Both the position numbers and the translations under genes were made by a program. This document shows, one piece after another, positions 14,807-16,767 of a stretch of DNA of 16,767 nucleotides. This stretch comes from Thermodesulfobacteriales bacterium (GTDB taxonomy: Bacteria; Desulfobacterota_D; UBA1144; Nemesobacterales; UBA2774): positions 1-16,767 of the forward strand of contig SPCL01000035.1 of assembly GCA_004525335.1 (NCBI GenBank). Direction: 5' to 3'. The notes under the pieces are model-generated. The model made no database searches and was not told where the DNA came from. It saw nothing but the letters and a program-made list of their open reading frames with translations. The stretch's first letter is position 1. Every line of letters starts with the position of its first letter.

Positions 14807-15382
14807 TTAAGGATTGATAACGAGTCTATCGTTATTGAGCCATTCTGATTCAAGCATTCCATAAACAACATGGTCGACAAAGTGATCATAGAGCCATTCT
14901 GCCTCTCGTATAAGCCCCTCTTCTTTAAAGCCCAATCGCTTTGGAATAGCACGGCTCTTTAAGTTTTCTGTAGCACATCTTATTTCGATCCTGTTAAGAC
15001 CCATTCTACCGAAGGAATAATCGAGTACCTTTGAGCAAGACTTAGCAATTAGTCCTTTGCCTTGATACTGTTCTCCAAGCCAATAGCCGATGCTTGTTGA
15101 GCGATTCAGCCAATCAATCCGGTGATATCCTACCACTCCGGCGACTTTTCCTTTATACATAAGAGCAAACTGTACAGTCTCATTACGCTCGTATTGTATT
15201 TGGGAAATCTTTATAAAATCAATTGTATTTTGGAAATAGCGGTTGTTATCAAGCCAGGGCAGCCACTCTTTGAGATATTCTCGATTGTCCTCAATTAGGT
15301 CAAACAGTTCATCGGCGCGGCTCTGGCTGATAAGTTCAAGCTCGCTCTCAACATCTATTTTAAGCCTAAAGTATCCACTCAT
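14807..15382 (-). CDS. GNAT family N-acetyltransferase, RimL-like
   Basis: An acetyl-CoA-dependent N-acetyltransferase of 191 residues, close to the RimJ/RimL/YdaF subgroup that acetylates N-termini of ribosomal proteins or other amines. The acetyl-CoA pyrophosphate loop is QYQGKG (about residues 105-110) after IGYWLGE, and the C-terminal strand and helix show RIEIRCATENLKSRAIPKRL then GFKEEGLIREAE, both typical of this group. The N-terminal LRxxxxxEYLKEWLPWL helix also fits. The true substrate is not deducible. The gene begins 24 bases after the membrane-protein stop on the same strand, so they may share a transcript; the Shine-Dalgarno is weak. No good minus-strand terminator follows its stop. 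Confidence 0.88.
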   Translation of the reverse strand: MSGYFRLKIDVESELELISQSRADELFDLIEDNREYLKEWLPWLDNNRYFQNTIDFIKISQIQYERNETVQFALMYKGKVAGVVGYHRIDWLNRSTSIGYWLGEQYQGKGLIAKSCSKVLDYSFGRMGLNRIEIRCATENLKSRAIPKRLGFKEEGLIREAEWLYDHFVDHVVYGMLESEWLNNDRLVINP

Positions 15383-15406
15383 TATCTTAGAATACCCTTA
15401 TAAAAA

Positions 15407-16105
15407 TTAAGCAATAGAACCTGGCGCTTGAAACGAATTATCAATTGATCCTGTATGAGTAGTAGTACTGTGAGTTTGAACTACTGTGTTCAAAGATAAT
15501 TTTTTATAGACATAGGCTTGAGCAACAATTACAATCGGGACCGCAACTAATAGACCTATTCCCAAAGCCATAACTCCCAAAATAGTTATTATCAAGAATA
15601 AAAGCAGTAGTAAAAGTAAATTCCATTTATGTCCATTTGTCATCTTACCACTTTCTTTAAATGCTTCTATCACATCCATATTCTTGTCTACTATAAGATA
15701 CTGGACATATTGATACTTAATTGCCAAGTATATTCCTGGCACTATAAGCAACAGGAATCCTACAACTGCAAGTAATGTATATAGGACATAACCCAGTAGA
15801 AACTTGAAAAATAAGGAACTAGAAAAGGATAAAAAATCATATGCTCCAATCTTTTCGTTTTCATATAGCTTCAAGCCTATCTTAATCACAAAGATGGATG
15901 AAACTATGCTTACTACCCAGGATCCTAAATTGAACAACAGAGATAGAGACGGAAGCGACTCAGTGAAGGCACTAGCGAAGAAACCAAAAAATGCCTCGAT
16001 TATAAAAAGAATAATAAGATAGACAATGAAAAATCCCAGGTTTTCTTTCATCCTATTCCAGCCGAACTTTATGGCAGCTTCTTTAGAAAATTTCTTCTCA
16101 TTCAT
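15407..16105 (-). CDS. Multi-pass membrane protein of unknown function
   Basis: A 232-residue integral membrane protein. Hydrophobic segments lie at about 24-48, 55-78, 98-128 (with an IVPGIYLAIKY turn) and 160-196, giving roughly four to six membrane spans with a soluble Ser/Thr-rich C-terminal tail. The pattern of PGIY followed by the loop DVIEAFKESGKMTNGHKW and a long leucine-rich helix resembles the DUF975 or glycerophosphodiesterase-membrane-domain type of small integral proteins, whose role is unknown. The start has AAAGGAG about eight bases upstream of the ATG, and a promoter-like sequence lies in the 80-base gap before it. Role not assigned. Confidence 0.82.
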   Translation of the reverse strand: MNEKKFSKEAAIKFGWNRMKENLGFFIVYLIILFIIEAFFGFFASAFTESLPSLSLLFNLGSWVVSIVSSIFVIKIGLKLYENEKIGAYDFLSFSSSLFFKFLLGYVLYTLLAVVGFLLLIVPGIYLAIKYQYVQYLIVDKNMDVIEAFKESGKMTNGHKWNLLLLLLLFLIITILGVMALGIGLLVAVPIVIVAQAYVYKKLSLNTVVQTHSTTTHTGSIDNSFQAPGSIA

Positions 16106-16150
16106 GATAAAACTCCTTTTGAAGAATTTGAAACAAACATCATATCTTGA

Positions 16151-16179
16151 ATATTACTTTTTTTAGCAAAAATTAACAA
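16151..16179 (-). promoter_or_regulatory. Weak promoter candidate before the membrane-protein gene
   Basis: The minus strand carries TTGTTA (16174-16179), a 17-base spacer and TAATAT (16151-16156), four of six bases each. Overlapping alternatives exist (TTGCTA, TATGAT), so the exact promoter is uncertain. Confidence 0.3.
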
Positions 16180-16185
16180 TAGGAT

Positions 16186-16767
16186 TTATTCCGGCCATAC
16201 TGCAGAAAAGAATATACGTTGATAAGGAAAAAACACCGGCGTTTCAGGGTATAAATCCTGGAGCCTTTTTCGATAGGTATTTAGGAAATCATCATGCAGC
16301 TCCTCGGGCAACCGCTCAAAATAGGGGATTAATGCCGTACCTGAAAGCCATTCTATAACAGCATCCACATCATCTAACATGTGTGGATAAATTTTCTCAA
16401 AAACATTTATATCCCGAACTCCTGACTCATATAACAGCTCAGAATACTCTCTTATAGAAAGCACTGACCACTCCCTCTGCTAAGAGTTCAAGGCGCTTTT
16501 ATAGGGTTCTTCATTTGCTATTTCTGCAATCAGCTGCTGAGTAGGATGATTATGATTTGCTGGGAGCTGGACTGCTAACTGTCCTCCGGGCCTCAGTAAC
16601 GACACGAGCCTCGGAATTAATTGATCGTGATTATCAACCCACTGTATCGCTGCGTTTGAAAAAATGAGATCCCATTTATTTGTAATCTCTTCAATTGAGC
16701 ATAATTTAAAATTGAGCCCAGGGCGTTTTTTTTGAATCGCCTTTTTAAGCATCTGGGAGGAGCTGTC
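16186..16767 (-). pseudogene. tam: Trans-aconitate 2-methyltransferase (Tam-like), interrupted by an in-frame amber codon and cut by the right edge
   Basis: A SAM-dependent methyltransferase that, in its family, methyl-esterifies trans-aconitate, an inhibitor of aconitase. The frame is open to the right edge, so the N-terminus including SAM motif I lies outside; the first visible residues DSSSQMLKKA form the motif II region. Next come LIFSNAAIQWVDNHDQL and SLLRPGGQLAVQLPANHNHP, as in E. coli Tam. At 16482-16480 a TAG stop follows ALNS; the same frame then continues QREWSVLSIREYSELLYESG and the full Tam-like C-terminus (AVIEWLSGTALIPYF, FFPYQRIFFSAVWPE) to TAA. There is no frameshift: one base change explains the break. 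Downstream, GTG 16464 could restart a 92-residue piece, but no Shine-Dalgarno is obvious. The remaining sequence is undecayed, so the mutation is recent, recoded or an error. Confidence 0.85.

Noticed and set aside
14618..14848. Plus-strand frame of 76 residues in the intergenic region
   Set aside because: Contains the terminator hairpin inside it and runs into the acetyltransferase gene on the other strand.
16186..16464. Separate 92-residue gene starting at GTG 16464
   Set aside because: It is the in-frame continuation of the Tam-like protein after one TAG and lacks its own ribosome binding site, so it is better treated as part of one interrupted gene.

Overview
The window looks like a stretch of a Gram-negative bacterial chromosome of moderately low GC, densely coded and mostly on the minus strand. 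The envelope type follows from a periplasmic alpha-2-macroglobulin paired with penicillin-binding protein 1C and an exported c-type cytochrome. I cannot place the organism with confidence; a deltaproteobacterium-like or uncultured marine or soil lineage would fit, but that is a guess. I see no rRNA, tRNA, CRISPR array, insertion sequence or phage gene.

Layout from left to right. Positions 1-116 hold the first 38 codons of an unrecognised minus-strand gene with a very strong ribosome binding site; a possible 50-residue CPxC protein (155-307) lies between it and metX. Positions 348-3293 form a minus-strand unit, COG1832-type CoA-binding protein > metY > metX, for methionine synthesis by direct sulfhydrylation. 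A cytochrome P450 (3393-4760, plus) is transcribed divergently from it, from a near-consensus promoter that almost touches its start codon. Positions 4757-13501 are a second minus-strand unit: a giant alpha-2-macroglobulin with an intact thioester motif, then PBP1C, then a secreted cytochrome c whose stop codon overlaps that of the P450 in a CTAG. An SDR oxidoreductase (13699-14463, plus) is divergent from this unit. After a 343-base gap with a strong rho-independent terminator come three minus-strand genes: a RimL-like GNAT acetyltransferase, a multi-pass membrane protein, and a trans-aconitate methyltransferase interrupted by one in-frame amber codon and cut by the right edge.

How the genes work together. 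MetX acetylates homoserine and MetY replaces the acetyl group with sulfide to give homocysteine; the CoA-binding protein may serve that acetyl-CoA-dependent pathway. Alpha-2-macroglobulin and PBP1C are a known bacterial pair, thought to trap invading proteases and repair the peptidoglycan they expose. The third gene, a c-type cytochrome with an N-terminal half that resembles the molybdopterin-oxidoreductase fold, is not part of the textbook pair and is the least explained element. No clearly new multi-gene system is evident; the best leads are that operon extension, the apparently leaderless P450 transcript, the amber-interrupted methyltransferase and the two small left-edge genes.
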